Positions 63,114-64,000 of a stretch of 64,000 nucleotides of DNA are shown here, piece after piece. Under the pieces are notes generated by a model. That model was not told the DNA's origin and made no database searches. It was given only the letters and a program-made list of their open reading frames with translations. This stretch comes from Phylloscopus collybita. Its lineage: Eukaryota; Chordata; Aves; Passeriformes; Phylloscopidae. Where the stretch lies: positions 20,565,001-20,629,000 of the forward strand of contig JAJNNQ010000018.1 in the NCBI GenBank assembly GCA_027886175.1, in the 5' to 3' direction. Every line of letters begins with the position of its first letter. The stretch's first letter is position 1. Both the position numbers and the translations under genes were made by a program.

Positions 63114-64000
63114 GTGACTTTAACTGGCTTTGAGTCTTAAATTTTAACACATTGTATCAGGCTCAGAGTCCCTGTTCTTATTGCATGATGAAGTGTCATG
63201 CTCAACTTTTACCACTAAGCATATCTCTTGCTGGGTGGTGGGATCAGGCAATAAAAAGCACAAACTTCATTCTTCACCCCCCTTCTCCTATAAGGATTTC
63301 TGTTCTTCTGTATGGGCATGAGTCCACATGTATATGGATGACTGCAGAGCAGATGCAAGTGCACACCAGTGAAAGCAGTGTTAAAAGTAACCTATGGCTT
63401 TGGGCCAGGGATTCATCTTGCCACATCTTGTCTATGTCCTCAGCATTCGGCAGAGCTGTGACTTCTCTTTGCTCAGTGCCTGTTTCTATGCCATGAAGCA
63501 TGCACCACTGCCCTGCTTGGCATCCACTTTGGAATTAAGAGGATAATTAACAGGGAAAATGATGAAGACAGAGTTTGTTTAGACATATCAACAATAGAAT
63601 CTGGGATACCAAGTAGCTTTTAGCTAAATTGTTCTTTGCCTGTCTCCTTTAGTACCTTTGAATGTCTACACTGGGCACCTTCATTTTCATACTTTGGCAG
63701 TTGCTCAGGAATCTTAGTAATTTTCAAATACTAAATATTATTATTAAATAGTAAGTCCCATCTATACCGAGATTACACTTCTCATTATAGTTCTTAAGAA
63801 GACCTGAGTGTTTGTAAACTTTAGGAATCAGACATCTAGAGCTGTTGGATCAACCTCTTTCATCAGCCCAACCACAACAGATTTTTCTCCAACATTTCCA
63901 GGTACTTAAAACACTCCAGAAAGCCTTGTGAGCAACAGATGATTTTGAGTAAAGAATAATGCCATATGTATGGGCCTACTGAAGTACTGCCAGATATTTC
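63114..64000. other. Unique sequence at window end
   Basis: No repeat or gene was recognised. The overlapping frames at 63152-63496 plus and 63274-63501 minus are mutually antisense without domains. Confidence 0.45.

Noticed and set aside
1..64000. Bacterial or phage features, CRISPR arrays, operons, tRNA and rRNA genes
   Set aside because: No spaced repeat arrays, no ribosome-binding-site-led gene strings and no tRNA cloverleaf motifs were seen; the repeat content is avian.

Overview
This is A+T-rich vertebrate nuclear DNA, almost certainly from a bird and most likely a songbird. The evidence is repeat content: several chicken-repeat-1 (CR1) LINE fragments carrying the diagnostic 3' end (tandem ATTCTATG-like octamers next to the GGTTGGAAGGGACC-like block), a nested CR1/LTR block, and solo LTRs including two copies of an ERVL-like LTR family that I associate with passerines. 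There is no bacterial-style gene density, no rRNA, no tRNA, no CRISPR array and no CpG-island promoter. I see no complete protein-coding gene; nearly all open frames are chance frames or lie inside repeats.

Layout. 1-9 kb: mostly unique intronic or intergenic sequence with a short CR1 3' end (about 3.4 kb) and two exon-like segments (1597-1694 minus, 8777-8856 plus). 9.2-10.0 kb: a long antisense CR1 containing a perfect 17-bp-arm hairpin. 10-31 kb: unique DNA with short CR1 remnants (12.1, 21.7 kb), mononucleotide tracts and one exon-like segment (27474-27578 plus). 31.6-31.8 kb: the best coding candidate, a minus-strand 217-bp segment with an acceptor, a GTAAGT donor and a predicted transmembrane helix. 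31-34 kb: two more hairpins. 34-46 kb: unique DNA with a CR1 (38.3 kb), a (CAAA)n tract, an ancient repeat remnant and stretches that look like conserved noncoding elements. 46.6-46.9 kb: a 325-bp solo LTR with a 6-bp target duplication. 47.4-48.6 kb: an exon-like segment and a GGTT-rich tandem repeat. 55.0-55.7 and 62.3-63.1 kb: two related LTRs in opposite orientation. Between them lie a 103-bp near-perfect direct duplication (56.65 and 58.19 kb), a 45-A tract and a three-layer nest at 60.1-61.9 kb (antisense CR1 split by a 705-bp solo LTR and by a sense CR1 tail).

Interpretation. The window reads as a gene-poor region, perhaps long introns of one or more genes, in which DNA is reshaped by retroelement insertion, LTR-LTR recombination to solo LTRs, and local template-switch events that leave perfect inverted repeats with 5-nt loops. 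I found no convincing new multi-gene system. The exon calls were made by eye from splice signals and open frames, a method with a high false-positive rate, and their confidences reflect that.
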